A stretch of DNA of 43,922 bases, taken from Deltaproteobacteria bacterium. GTDB lineage: Bacteria; Myxococcota_A; Polyangia; Haliangiales; Haliangiaceae. Where the stretch lies: positions 1 through 43,922 of the forward strand of contig JAFAOG010000197.1 of NCBI GenBank assembly GCA_019237945.1, written 5' to 3'. Of this stretch, positions 15,053 through 23,099 are shown piece after piece (within the stretch, counting starts at the first letter, position 1; every line of letters begins with the position of its first letter). The translations under genes were made by a program, and so were the position numbers. The notes below the pieces were generated by a model. The model was not told the origin of the DNA. It made no database searches and saw only the letters and a list, made by a program, of their open reading frames with translations.

Positions 15053-15649
15053 ATGAGCTGGCTCGGCGCAGGCGGCGGCAAGGCACTCGAGGCGGCGGTC
15101 GGCGAGCTGGAGAAAGGCTCGGGCGTCGAGGTCGTGCTCGCGGTGCGCGAACGCGCGCGATTCTGGGTCGTGCAGCACGTGCTGGTCGGCATCGCGGCGG
15201 GCATCGGCGTGCTCGCGTTCTGCGTGTGGCGCTATCTGCCTCGCTGGGAGGTCGTCGCGCTGCCGATCGCGGCGGGCGTCGTCGGCACGCTCGTCGTCGA
15301 GCTGATCGGCCCCTTGTATCGGTTCCTCGCACCCGGCGCGCTGCGCGATCAGCACGTTCGCGAGGCGGCGCGCGCGGCCTTCGTCGACAACCGCGTGCAC
15401 ACGACGACGGCCCGCACCGGTCTGCTCGTTCTCATCGCGGTGCGTGAACGCCGCGTCGAGCTGGTCGGCGATACGGGGCTCGCGAGCCTCAGAATGTGGG
15501 TTTGGTCGGCGTAGCTCGCAGCCGTGGTCGGGGATGGGCCGGCGGTTGTCGCGAAGGTGCTCGCCTCATTCGCGCCGCAGCTCGCGGCTGCTGCACCGCG
15601 GCGCGGCGATGACGTCAACGAGCTGCCGGACGCGCCACGCGATGCGTGA
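15053..15649 (+). pseudogene. TPM-domain membrane protein interrupted by an in-frame TAG
   Basis: From ATG 15053 the frame encodes an N-terminal helix (EAAVGELEKGSGVEVVLAV), two membrane segments (VQHVLVGIAAGIGVLAFCVW and VVALPIAAGVVGTLVVELIG), and the start of a TPM-like domain (HTTTARTGLLVLIAVRERRV, then ELVGDTGL). A TAG follows at 15512-15514. Past it, in the same frame, translation resumes as AVVGDGPAVVAKVLASFAPQ and ends DDVNELPDAPRDA at a TGA (15647-15649). That DDxxELPDxP ending is what this family normally carries at its C-terminus, so the stop splits one gene. The segment between the halves is shorter than I would expect, so a small deletion may also be present. Alternatives: a sequencing or assembly error, or a functional truncated protein ending at 15514. 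If intact it would be an inner-membrane protein of unknown function. Confidence 0.65.
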
Positions 15650-15749
15650 TCTGTCAACTGAACATGCGGCTGGTTCCGGATCTCTCGCAGTCGAGGAAAC
15701 CGGCAAAAAATAGGCGACGTCGATCGCGGTCTGATATCGATTGTCGACG

Positions 15750-17954
15750 ATGTTTGCAGCCGTCGAGGCGCGCTGTGTACCGCGCCTCCAGCTCAAAGCC
15801 GAGACTCTGTTCCTGTCGGATGGAGAGATCCGCGTCGCGGCGCTCAACCTCGACTTCGCGTACCAGGGTGGACCGCGCGACTTCGCGGCAGAACGCCGCG
15901 CGCGCCAGGTGATCGAGAGCCTCGGCGCGGTCGAGCTCGCGAGCCTGGACGATGCCGAGGTGATGCCGGGCGCGCGCGTCGACTACGTGCTGCGGATCGA
16001 TGGCGACGTCCACGCGCTGTGCGCGTTCGCGGCGTACGCCTTGCCGCAGCTGCGCCAGCTCGGCTGGGAGATCGCGATCGATCCCGAGTATCCGTGGCAG
16101 GTCGTCGGCGACGAGGCGCCGATGTACGCCGATGTCACGCAGGCCGAGAAGCCCGACTGGTTCAGCCTGGAGATGGGCGTCGAGGTCGATGGCCATCGCG
16201 TGAATTTGTTGCCGGCGCTGCTCGAGATCCTCGATCACACCGCCGACCTCGAGGCGTTGACGCGCTCGACACGCCGCTGCATCGCGGTGCCGGTCGACGG
16301 CAAGCGCTGGCTGCCCGTGCCTCCGGCGCGCCTCAAGCTGCTGTGCCGCGTGCTGCTCGAGATGTATCGCAATGGCGATCGCGTCGTGGCGCCCGTCGTT
16401 CGCGCGGCCGCGCTCGCCGAGGTCGGCGCGGCACTTCACGACGACAAGCGTCCCGTGCGGTGGACCGGCGACACGAAGCTGCGCGACCAGGGCTACGCGC
16501 TCGCGCTCGGTCCGCGCCGTGAGGTCGCCGTGTCGCTCGAGGGGTTGCAGGCGGATCTGCGGCCGTATCAGAAGGACGGCGTCGCGTGGCTCCAGCACCT
16601 GCGCGAGCACGGCGCGGGCGGCATCCTCGCCGACGACATGGGCCTCGGCAAGACGCTCCAGACGATCGCGCACATCCTCGCCGAGAAGCGCGCCGGGCGC
16701 CTCGACAAGCCGGCGATGGTCGTCACGCTGACGTCGCTCGTCGGAAACTGGGCGCGCGAGCTCGCGAAGTTCGCGCCCGAGCTGCGCGTGCTCAAGCTCC
16801 ACGGCCCGTCGCGCAAGACGAAGTTCGTCGAGATCCCGCAGCACGATGTCGTGATCACGACCTACCCGCTCGTCACGCGCGACCGCGACGAGCTTGCCGA
16901 GCACGAGCTCCACCTGCTCGTCCTCGACGAGGCGCACGCGATCAAGAACTCGACCGCCCAGGCCGCCGATGCGGTGCGCGCGCTCGAGGCCCGCCATCGC
17001 GTCTGTCTCTCCGGCACGCCGATCGAGAACCACCTCGGCGAGCTGTGGTCGCTGCTCGACTTCCTGAACCCCGGCATGCTCGGCACCTCGGACGAGTTCC
17101 GCATGAAGTTCCGCACGCCGATCGAGGACCAGGGCGACAACAAGCGCCTGATGGTGCTGCGCGATCAGGTGCGCCCGTACGTGCTCCGCCGCACGAAGGA
17201 CACCGTCGCGAAGGAGCTGCCGCCGAAGACCGAGCTCGTGCGAGCGGTCGAGCTGACGGGCGCGCAGCGCGAGCTGTACGAGTCGATCCGCATCGCGGCC
17301 CACGCCGACGTCCGCCAGCACATCAAGCAGCGCGGCCTCCGCGGCGCGACGATCGCGATCCTCGACGCGCTCCTCAAGCTGCGCCAGGTCTGCTGCGATC
17401 CGCGGATCGCATCGGTCGAGGCCGCGCGCCAGGTCGAGGGCAGCGCCAAGCTCGAGCTGCTGCTCGAGATGCTAGAGACCCAGCTCGCCGAGGGTCGCCG
17501 CATCCTCGTGTTCTCGAGCTTCGCGCGCATGCTCGCGCTGATCAGCGAGGCGCTGCTCGGCAAGGGCATCGGCCACGTGACGCTGACCGGCCAGACGACG
17601 GATCGCCAGAAGCCGATCGACGCGTTCCAGAACGGCCGCGCCGACGTGTTCCTGATCTCGCTCAAGGCCGGCGGCACCGGCCTCAACCTGACGAGCGCCG
17701 ACACCGTCATCCACTACGATCCGTGGTGGAACCCGGCCGCTCAGGCGCAGGCGACCGACCGCGCCTATCGCATCGGCCAGACCAAGCCGGTGTTCGCGTA
17801 CAACCTGATCGCGGCCGGCTCCGTCGAGGATCGGATGCTCGCGCTGCAGCGCCACAAGCGCCGGCTCGCCGACGCGATCCTCGCGCAGGGCGGCAGCGAA
17901 GGCGCCGGCCTCACCGAGCGTGACGTCGACGATCTGCTCGCGCCGCTCGGCTAG
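15750..17954 (+). CDS. SNF2/RapA-family DNA-dependent ATPase (helicase)
   Basis: A 734-residue superfamily-2 ATPase. The N-terminal ~265 residues are a family-specific region without zinc ligands or SWIM Cys. The SNF2_N core begins at LRPYQKDGVAWLQHL, with Walker A DDMGLGKTLQT (~residue 293), DEAH box LDEAHAIKN (~391), motif III SGTPIENHLGELWSLLDFL, and the helicase C lobe: ILVFSSFARM, LTGQTTDRQKPIDAFQ, SLKAGGTGLNLTSAD and the final motif ATDRAYRIGQTKPVF. These proteins translocate on double-stranded DNA to remodel nucleoprotein or remove stalled RNA polymerase; which applies here is unknown. I start at ATG 15750; the track uses TTG 15741. The spacer 15650-15749 shows no clear promoter. Its stop overlaps the convergent lipoprotein stop by 3 bases. 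Confidence 0.93.
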   Translation: MFAAVEARCVPRLQLKAETLFLSDGEIRVAALNLDFAYQGGPRDFAAERRARQVIESLGAVELASLDDAEVMPGARVDYVLRIDGDVHALCAFAAYALPQLRQLGWEIAIDPEYPWQVVGDEAPMYADVTQAEKPDWFSLEMGVEVDGHRVNLLPALLEILDHTADLEALTRSTRRCIAVPVDGKRWLPVPPARLKLLCRVLLEMYRNGDRVVAPVVRAAALAEVGAALHDDKRPVRWTGDTKLRDQGYALALGPRREVAVSLEGLQADLRPYQKDGVAWLQHLREHGAGGILADDMGLGKTLQTIAHILAEKRAGRLDKPAMVVTLTSLVGNWARELAKFAPELRVLKLHGPSRKTKFVEIPQHDVVITTYPLVTRDRDELAEHELHLLVLDEAHAIKNSTAQAADAVRALEARHRVCLSGTPIENHLGELWSLLDFLNPGMLGTSDEFRMKFRTPIEDQGDNKRLMVLRDQVRPYVLRRTKDTVAKELPPKTELVRAVELTGAQRELYESIRIAAHADVRQHIKQRGLRGATIAILDALLKLRQVCCDPRIASVEAARQVEGSAKLELLLEMLETQLAEGRRILVFSSFARMLALISEALLGKGIGHVTLTGQTTDRQKPIDAFQNGRADVFLISLKAGGTGLNLTSADTVIHYDPWWNPAAQAQATDRAYRIGQTKPVFAYNLIAAGSVEDRMLALQRHKRRLADAILAQGGSEGAGLTERDVDDLLAPLG

Positions 17955-18505
17955 TCCTGGCAGCGACCGTGGCGGCAGGCCCAGTGCCGCTTCTTCGGAT
18001 CCATCCAGCAGTAGTCATCGAAGTCGCTGCCGCAGTCCTTGTCGTCGGTGCACTCGTCGTCGGCCGTGTGACAGAACCAGCCGCCGACGTGCCAGTTGCA
18101 CTCGTCCTGCGACGGCGAACAGTAGCCGCCGTTGCAGTCCGCATCGACTTTGCACTGACCGCCACCGCAGTCGTTGACCGCCGCCGAGCCGCCGCAGATG
18201 CATGGGCCGCCGTTGCAGTCCGCGTCGGACATGCACTCGTCGTAGGCGCACACGATCGAGAAGTCGCCCTGGCCGACGTACTTTTCGCTGCAGATTCCGT
18301 TCGGGCGCGCGCTGCAGTCCGCATCCACATGGCACTCCGCACTGCCAACTGCATGCGCGGCAGGACCCAGCGGCTCGTGCCCCGCATGCGGGTTCGGCGC
18401 ACACACCGCAGCGGAGCCGCGATGCTGCACCGGCATGCGCTGCGGCCTCGACTTCTTGCAGGCGCCCACGCACAAGACGACAACGACGACGACCGTCCAC
18501 CTCAT
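17951..18505 (-). CDS. Cys-rich lipoprotein with D-x-D-C repeats
   Basis: A 184-residue predicted lipoprotein: signal RWTVVVVVVLCVGACKK with lipobox VGAC. The mature region contains about 22 Cys in recurring units (HVDADCSARPNGIC, MSDADCNGGPCIC, KVDADCNGGYC, CTDDKDCGSDFDDYC), probably a string of small disulfide-rich modules like those of other Myxococcota surface lipoproteins. No enzymatic motif is visible. I start at ATG 18505, inside the longer track ORF, because an extended -10 TGTTACGCT ends 7 bases upstream and the lipobox is placed correctly. The upstream part of the track ORF is a shadow of the membrane-protein and AHSA1 genes. Function unknown. Confidence 0.85.
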   Translation of the reverse strand: MRWTVVVVVVLCVGACKKSRPQRMPVQHRGSAAVCAPNPHAGHEPLGPAAHAVGSAECHVDADCSARPNGICSEKYVGQGDFSIVCAYDECMSDADCNGGPCICGGSAAVNDCGGGQCKVDADCNGGYCSPSQDECNWHVGGWFCHTADDECTDDKDCGSDFDDYCWMDPKKRHWACRHGRCQD

Positions 18506-18512
18506 GGTGGCG

Positions 18513-18521
18513 AGCGTAACA
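18513..18521 (-). promoter_or_regulatory. Extended -10 (TGTTACGCT), leaderless geometry
   Basis: The minus-strand TGT-TACGCT is followed by 7 bases and then the ATG of the Cys-rich lipoprotein gene. It lies just past the stop of the upstream membrane-protein gene. Confidence 0.5.
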
Positions 18522-18525
18522 CCGC

Positions 18526-19092
18526 CTACGACTCGGTGATCGGCGGCTCGGCGAGCGGCGTCTTCGCGTAGCGCAGGCGGTGAGCGGCCTCGGCGGCGCG
18601 CTCGTCGAGGTTCGACGCATCGATGAACTCGTCGTGCGGGTCGGCCGCGGGCGGGCGCGCAGTCACCGCGCCGAGCGCGACGCCGAACGCGACATGCGCC
18701 GCGATCATCATCGCCTGGCGATCCGGGCGATCGCGGCTCGCACGCGGCATCGCGCCGAGCACCTTCGGCACCCAGCCCTGGTACGACACGAACCACACGG
18801 CCAGGCCGTACGCTGCTCCCGCGAGCATCGACTTGCCGCGCGACATCGGCGGCTGCACCGCGCCGAACACCGCCCCGGCCGCGAGGCCGAACCCGACGTG
18901 ATTCGCGACCGCGAGCGCGACACGCGTCGGCTCGCTCGGGTCGGCACCGAGCGACTCGAGCATCTCGTCGGTGATCGCCTTGGGCGGCAGCTTGCCCCCG
19001 AGGCCCGTCGCGCGGGTCGCCGCCATGACCGCGCTGTGCGCGAGCGTCCCGGCGAGCCCGCCGATCACGCCTCGCATGATCTTCTCCAGCAT
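18526..19092 (-). CDS. Four-TM inner-membrane protein (YagU/DUF1440-like)
   Basis: A 188-residue protein with four predicted membrane helices: IMRGVIGGLAGTLAHSAVMA, VANHVGFGLAAGAVFGAVQ, SMLAGAAYGLAVWFVSYQGW and AMMIAAHVAFGVALGAVTA. Small-residue (Gly/Ala) faces recur in each. The GAxYGxxVWxxSYxGWxPxxG part and the two AxHVxFGxxxGA segments resemble the YagU/DUF1440 group of uncharacterised inner-membrane proteins; the match is from memory and approximate. The C-terminal 40 residues are soluble and charged (ADPHDEFIDASNLDERAAE). No function is known to me. It is separated from the AHSA1 gene by 48 bases and might be cotranscribed with it. Confidence 0.7.
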   Translation of the reverse strand: MLEKIMRGVIGGLAGTLAHSAVMAATRATGLGGKLPPKAITDEMLESLGADPSEPTRVALAVANHVGFGLAAGAVFGAVQPPMSRGKSMLAGAAYGLAVWFVSYQGWVPKVLGAMPRASRDRPDRQAMMIAAHVAFGVALGAVTARPPAADPHDEFIDASNLDERAAEAAHRLRYAKTPLAEPPITES

Positions 19093-19140
19093 GCATCGCG
19101 GTTTTGCAATGCATGCGCCACGGCGCGCACGTGCGCGAGA

Positions 19141-19617
19141 CTATTGTACGGCGCGCGCGAGCAGCTCGTCGAAGCGCTCCCACGTCTCGTCGAAACCCGG
19201 ACGCATCGTCTGCAGGTGGATGTCGCGGCCCTGCATCGTCTCGTGCTGGACGAGCCCGTGGACGACCGTGCGATTGCCCTGCGCTTCGAGGCGCAGGCTC
19301 TCGATCGTCCGCGCCTCGGCGATCGGCTCGAACCACCACGTCTGCTCGACGTACTCGGGCGCGCGCAGCTCCCGGTAGACGCCGCTCCACGCGAGGTCCT
19401 GACCGTCGGGCGTGCGCAGCACGATGCGCCAACCGCCGCCGACGCGCAGGTCCATCTGCGCCGAGACGCACGTCAGTGACCGCGGGCCGTACCAGTGCTT
19501 GATGTGCTCGACGCTCGTCAGCATCTTCCACACGAGCTCGCGCGGCGCGGCGAAGGCGCGGCGAAACTCGATCGTCGGCTTATCTGGATCGGCGATGACT
19601 TCGATCATTGCGGGCAT
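19141..19617 (-). CDS. AHSA1/SRPBCC-domain protein
   Basis: A 158-residue START-like (SRPBCC, Activator of Hsp90 ATPase homologue 1-like) protein. It shows IEFRRAFAAPRELVWKMLTS, HIKHWYGPR, the DLRVGGGWR core, EYVEQTWWFEP and a C-terminal helix PGFDETWERFDELLARAVQ, i.e. a hydrophobic ligand-binding cradle of usual length. The start is fixed at ATG 19617 by a Shine-Dalgarno AAGGAG with a 7-base spacer; the longer track start lies within the arsR frame region. It overlaps the end of the arsR-type gene by 38 bases. The ArsR/AHSA1 pairing is common in bacteria, usually with the regulator controlling the pair; the natural ligand is generally unknown. Confidence 0.9.
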   Translation of the reverse strand: MPAMIEVIADPDKPTIEFRRAFAAPRELVWKMLTSVEHIKHWYGPRSLTCVSAQMDLRVGGGWRIVLRTPDGQDLAWSGVYRELRAPEYVEQTWWFEPIAEARTIESLRLEAQGNRTVVHGLVQHETMQGRDIHLQTMRPGFDETWERFDELLARAVQ

Positions 19618-19954
19618 GGGCTTTCTCCTTGCGCTGGAGCTCGTCGAGGTAGTCGTCCATCCGCGAGAAGCTGGCCTCCCAGAACTGCTGGAAGCCACCG
19701 AGCCAGCGCGTCAGCTGTTCGAGACGCTTCGGCTCCAGCTTGCACGGCCGCCTCTGGCCCTCCTTGCGCCGGCTGATCAGACCAGCGCGTTCGAGGACTC
19801 CGAGGTGCTTGGTGATCGCCGGCTGGGTCATGTCGAACGGCTCGGCGAGCTCCATCACCGAGGCTTCGCCACGCGCCAGCTTCGCGAGGATCGCCCGTCT
19901 CGTCGGATCGGCGAGGGCGGCAAACATCGCGTCGAGATCACGCTCGTGGATCAT
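19580..19954 (-). CDS. ArsR/SmtB-family transcriptional regulator
   Basis: A 124-residue winged-helix repressor: LADPTRRAILAKLARGEASV, the recognition region PFDMTQPAITKHLGVLERAG, then the wing LISRRKEGQRRPCKLEP. It lacks the paired Cys of metal-sensing ArsR proteins; the single Cys lies in the wing. It belongs to the non-metal subgroup usually paired with an AHSA1-like gene. The C-terminal half (LEQLTRWLGGFQQFWEASF) forms the dimer helix. The upstream spacer is AT-rich for this genome, with GGCTATATAACC, which could carry its promoter or operator. Two GGTTAT copies lie 16 bases apart there. The gene starts 30 bases after the recD2 stop and overlaps the downstream AHSA1 gene. Confidence 0.92.
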   Translation of the reverse strand: MIHERDLDAMFAALADPTRRAILAKLARGEASVMELAEPFDMTQPAITKHLGVLERAGLISRRKEGQRRPCKLEPKRLEQLTRWLGGFQQFWEASFSRMDDYLDELQRKEKAHARNDRSHRRSR

Positions 19955-19984
19955 CGATTACGTGTTGGTTATATAGCCCACCGG

Positions 19985-22168
19985 TTATGCGATGGCAAGC
20001 GCGGTCTTCACGCGCTCCGCGAGCCACGTGTAACGGCGCTTCGCATCGGCATTTTTCACCGCCATCGAGATCGCGCGCCGCGACCCGACGATCACGACCA
20101 GCTTCTTGCCGCGCGTCACCGCCGTGTACAGCAGCGAGCGCTGCAGCATCATGAAGTGCTGCGAGCCGAGCGCGATCACGACCGCCGGATACTCGCTGCC
20201 CTGGCTCTTGTGCACGCTGACCGCGTACGCATGGACGAGCTGATCGAGCTCGTTGCGCTCGTAGCTCGCGCCGCGGCCGTCGAAGTCGACGCTGACCTTG
20301 CCGCCGTCAACGTCGAGCATCTGGATGACGCCGATATCGCCGTTGAACACGTTCTTGTCGTAGTCGTTCTTCAGCTGCATCACCTTGTCGCCGCGGCGGA
20401 ACACGCGCTCGCCGCGCACGAGCTCGGCGCCGGTCGGGTTGAGCCGCTCCTGCAGCGCGCGGTTGACCGCCCCGGTGCCGAGCTCGCCGCGATGCATCGG
20501 CGTGAGCACCTGGACATCGGTCACCGGATCGAACCCGAAGCGCGCCGGGATGCGCTCGGCGACCATCTCGACGATCGTCGCGCGGGCGGCCTCGGGCTCG
20601 TCACGCGACACGAAGTAGAAGTCGCTATCACCGGCCCGATCGATCTCCGGCATCTCGCCGTGGTTGATCTTGTGCGCCGACACGACGATCTTGCTCGCGG
20701 CCGCCTGCCGGAAGATCTCGGTCAACCGGATCACCGTCGCCGCGCCCGAGTCGATCACATCGCCGAGCACCTGCCCCGCTCCCACGCTCGGCAGCTGATC
20801 GATATCGCCGACGAGCACGAGCTGCGCGCCGGGCCGCAGCGCGCTGAGCACGGCGTGAAACAGCACCGCATCGACCATCGACGCCTCGTCGACGACGAGC
20901 ACATCCGCATCGAGCGGCTCCTCGCGCCCGCGCTGAAAGCCACCCTCGTGCGGCGCGTACTCGAGCAGGCGATGGATCGTCATCGCCTCCGCGCCCGTCG
21001 CCTCACCGAGCCGCTTCGCCGCGCGTCCCGTCGGCGCCGCGAGCGCCACCCGCCGGTGCCCGAGCCGCGCGAGATGAACGATCGCCTTGACGATCGTCGT
21101 CTTGCCGACGCCCGGCCCGCCCGTGATCACGACGCACCGATCGCACAGCGCCGCCTCGACCGCCTGCCGCTGCTGGCGCGCGAGCTCGAGCCCCGTCACG
21201 TTCTCGAACGCCGCGATCGCGGCCCCGACATCGAGCGCGAAGCTCTTCGCCGGCGACTTCGCGAGCTCGGCCAGCATCGCCGCCGATTCCGTCTCCGCCT
21301 GATAGAGCGCCGGCAGCGACGAGCACGGCCCGCGATGCCCGAGCACCTCGCGCACGACGAGCCCACGCTGCTCGAGCGCTCCGAGCCGCGGCGCGAGCAT
21401 CTCCGCCGGCTTCGCGAGCAGCTCGGCCGGTTGCGCGAGCAGCTCCGCCGCCTTCGCGACCAGCTCCTCGTCGGGCAGGTGAACATTCCCATCCTCGACC
21501 GCCGTCTCGAGCGCGAACAACAGCCCCGCCTCGAGCCGCTCCGGCGCATCACGCGCGATGCCGAGCTTTTCCGCGATCGAATCCGCCGTGCGAAACCCGA
21601 TCCCCCACACGTCCTGCGCGAGCCGGTACGGATTCGACCGCACGACATTGATCGCATCCTTGCCGTACTTGCGCACGATGCGAGCCGCGAACGCCGGCGA
21701 CACGCCGAGCCCGAACAGAAACACCATCAGCTCCTGCGCGTGCTTCTGCTCCGCGATCGCGGCCGCCAACGTCTTCGCGCGCGCCGTCCCGATGCCGATC
21801 ACCTCGGTCAGCCGGTGCGGCGTCGCCGAGATGACCTCCAAGGTCTCCCGCCCGAACTTCTCGACGATCCGTTTCGCGAGCGCCGGCCCGATCCCCGGAA
21901 ACAGCTTCGACCCGAGAAACTTCTCGATTCCCACGACCGTCTTCGGCGAGTCGGGCACGCACACGCTGACCTTGAACTGGCGCCCCCACTTCCGATCCTC
22001 GACCCACTCGCCCGACACGCGCACCGGCATCCCTTCCTCGATGCCGAGGATGTTGCCGACGATCGTGACCTCGCCACCGCGCGACGCGAGCCGCGCCACG
22101 GTGTACCCGTTATCCGGGTTGCGGAACGTGATCCGCTCGAGTGTCCCGTCGAGGGTGACCTCTGCCAC
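19985..22168 (-). CDS. recD2: RecD2-type SF1B DNA helicase
   Basis: A 727-residue 5'-3' helicase of the RecD2/YrrC group, which works without RecB/RecC in DNA repair. The N-terminal OB-like region ([20 protein letters not shown]) is followed by two helix-hairpin-helix stretches ([34 protein letters not shown]). Then come Walker [12 protein letters not shown] (~residue 350), [12 protein letters not shown], Walker [34 protein letters not shown] and the C-terminal [15 protein letters not shown] and [17 protein letters not shown] start at GTG 22168, since the family normally begins just before xGxVExI and TATGCT ends 6 bases upstream; the track's ATG at 22207 would overlap the divergent gene. A run of 7-residue repeats ([21 protein letters not shown]) encoded by 21-base repeats sits near residue 240. 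Confidence 0.94.
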   Translation of the reverse strand: MAEVTLDGTLERITFRNPDNGYTVARLASRGGEVTIVGNILGIEEGMPVRVSGEWVEDRKWGRQFKVSVCVPDSPKTVVGIEKFLGSKLFPGIGPALAKRIVEKFGRETLEVISATPHRLTEVIGIGTARAKTLAAAIAEQKHAQELMVFLFGLGVSPAFAARIVRKYGKDAINVVRSNPYRLAQDVWGIGFRTADSIAEKLGIARDAPERLEAGLLFALETAVEDGNVHLPDEELVAKAAELLAQPAELLAKPAEMLAPRLGALEQRGLVVREVLGHRGPCSSLPALYQAETESAAMLAELAKSPAKSFALDVGAAIAAFENVTGLELARQQRQAVEAALCDRCVVITGGPGVGKTTIVKAIVHLARLGHRRVALAAPTGRAAKRLGEATGAEAMTIHRLLEYAPHEGGFQRGREEPLDADVLVVDEASMVDAVLFHAVLSALRPGAQLVLVGDIDQLPSVGAGQVLGDVIDSGAATVIRLTEIFRQAAASKIVVSAHKINHGEMPEIDRAGDSDFYFVSRDEPEAARATIVEMVAERIPARFGFDPVTDVQVLTPMHRGELGTGAVNRALQERLNPTGAELVRGERVFRRGDKVMQLKNDYDKNVFNGDIGVIQMLDVDGGKVSVDFDGRGASYERNELDQLVHAYAVSVHKSQGSEYPAVVIALGSQHFMMLQRSLLYTAVTRGKKLVVIVGSRRAISMAVKNADAKRRYTWLAERVKTALAIA
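21393..21455 (-). repeat. Three 21-base in-frame repeats inside recD2
   Basis: On the plus strand the units are GCGAGCATCTCCGCCGGCTTC, then GCGAGCAGCTCGGCCGGTTGC, then GCGAGCAGCTCCGCCGCCTTC. They encode tandem 7-residue helix repeats, which suggests recent in-frame slippage or a flexible length region between domains. Confidence 0.7.
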
Positions 22169-22174
22169 CGACGG

Positions 22175-22180
22175 AGCATA
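22175..22180 (-). promoter_or_regulatory. -10-like hexamer TATGCT for recD2, leaderless geometry
   Basis: The minus-strand TATGCT ends 6 bases before GTG 22168. It faces the divergent TATGAT only 9 bases away, so RNA polymerase could not hold both promoters at once. Confidence 0.55.
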
Positions 22181-22189
22181 CGCCAGAGC

Positions 22190-22195
22190 TATGAT
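22190..22195 (+). promoter_or_regulatory. -10-like hexamer TATGAT, leaderless geometry
   Basis: TATGAT, a near-consensus -10, ends exactly 6 bases (GCAGCG) before ATG 22202. No Shine-Dalgarno exists between. Confidence 0.6.
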
Positions 22196-22201
22196 GCAGC
22201 G

Positions 22202-22762
22202 ATGCACACCGTGACCGAGCTCGGGTCCCTCGCCGCCATCTTCGCGGTCATGATCGGCGGAGCGCTCTCCATCCGCGCGCGCATGAAGTCAGAGACCGGA
22301 GGCGCGGTCCTCGTCGTCGTCTGCGCAGCGCTCGCGCTGATCATCGGCTGGGTCGTCCTCGAGCGCCTGCACCGCGAACGCGACCACCAGCGCCTCGACG
22401 CCGCGATCACGAGCGCGCTCGGAGACGAGTGCAAGAAGCCCGCGCCCGCCGCGCCGGACCTCGCCGCGATGCACGAGCTGATGTGCGCCGCGGACACGCG
22501 CAACGCGGAGCTCCGCGTCGGCAACGATATCGATGTCGGCGTGGTCGCGCACGGCGAGCTCGTCGGCACCGCGCTGCCGCGGATCGTGCCCGGCAAGACG
22601 TATGTCGTCGCGCTCGTCGACGCGAGCGGCGCCGTGGTCGTCAGCTATCCGATCGATCCCAAGACCATGTTCTCGTACCTGCGCGATACGCACGTCCCGG
22701 GCGCGAAAGCCGCGCGCCTCTACGTCGATGACAAGGCCGTCGCCGACGCGCCGCTGAAGTGA
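22202..22762 (+). CDS. Two-TM hypothetical membrane protein
   Basis: A 186-residue protein, starting at ATG 22202 inside the much longer track ORF (the upstream part is the recD2 shadow). Two membrane helices open it: [19 protein letters not shown] and [21 protein letters not shown], separated by a short basic loop (RARMKSETG). The ~130-residue remainder has two or three Cys ([14 protein letters not shown]) and a small beta-rich domain ([39 protein letters not shown]). No family is recognised. Its start lies 33 bases from that of recD2, with facing leaderless-type promoters; the 3' neighbour is convergent. Confidence 0.72.
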   Translation: MHTVTELGSLAAIFAVMIGGALSIRARMKSETGGAVLVVVCAALALIIGWVVLERLHRERDHQRLDAAITSALGDECKKPAPAAPDLAAMHELMCAADTRNAELRVGNDIDVGVVAHGELVGTALPRIVPGKTYVVALVDASGAVVVSYPIDPKTMFSYLRDTHVPGAKAARLYVDDKAVADAPLK

Positions 22763-22769
22763 GCGCCGA

Positions 22770-23099
22770 TCAGCGTTGCGAGCTCGCCGCGCGCGGCGCC
22801 GTGCCGTCGACGTACTCGACCGCGTCCTTGCACGACAGGCTCTCGTACATCATCAGCGACTCCGAGTCGGCGAACACGCCCGGGCACTCGCGCACGCACC
22901 TCGCGCGGTCCTGCTCCGGGTGGCCCGGCTTGCACTCGATGTAGTGCGCGCACGCGCCGGTGCACGTGCCCGTGAGGTGCGGTCCGCCCATGAGGTGGCG
23001 GACGATGCAGCCCGACAGCACGAGTCCGAGCAGCGCGCCCAGGAGCGGCGAGCGACGCACGGCGACGAGCAGCGCGCCAGACTTCGGCGCGCGCGTCAC
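22770..23099 (-). CDS. Small Cys-rich lipoprotein coupled to the crotonase gene
   Basis: A 109-residue predicted lipoprotein. With the GTG at 23097-23099 the signal is SPLLGALLGLVLSGC, with lipobox LSGC at Cys31. The mature part has six more Cys (TCTGACAHYIECKPG, RCVRECPGVF, SCKDAVEY) in a compact module. This GTG overlaps the crotonase stop as GTGA, indicating translational coupling; a second GTG at 23060 would give a shorter, also plausible signal peptide. The pairing of an envelope lipoprotein with a cytosolic enzyme is odd and may only be read-through expression. The track ORF 22770-24008 mixes this gene with a crotonase shadow. Confidence 0.75.
   Translation of the reverse strand: MTRAPKSGALLVAVRRSPLLGALLGLVLSGCIVRHLMGGPHLTGTCTGACAHYIECKPGHPEQDRARCVRECPGVFADSESLMMYESLSCKDAVEYVDGTAPRAASSQR

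Noticed and set aside
15349-15657. Minus-strand 102-aa ORF across the broken TPM gene
   Set aside because: Low-complexity Ser/Arg/Ala shadow. The plus frame carries family motifs on both sides of the stop.
19412-22201. Upstream extension of the two-TM protein ORF on the plus strand
   Set aside because: Composition is an antisense shadow of AHSA1, arsR and recD2. The promoter-like TATGAT and ATG 22202 define the start.
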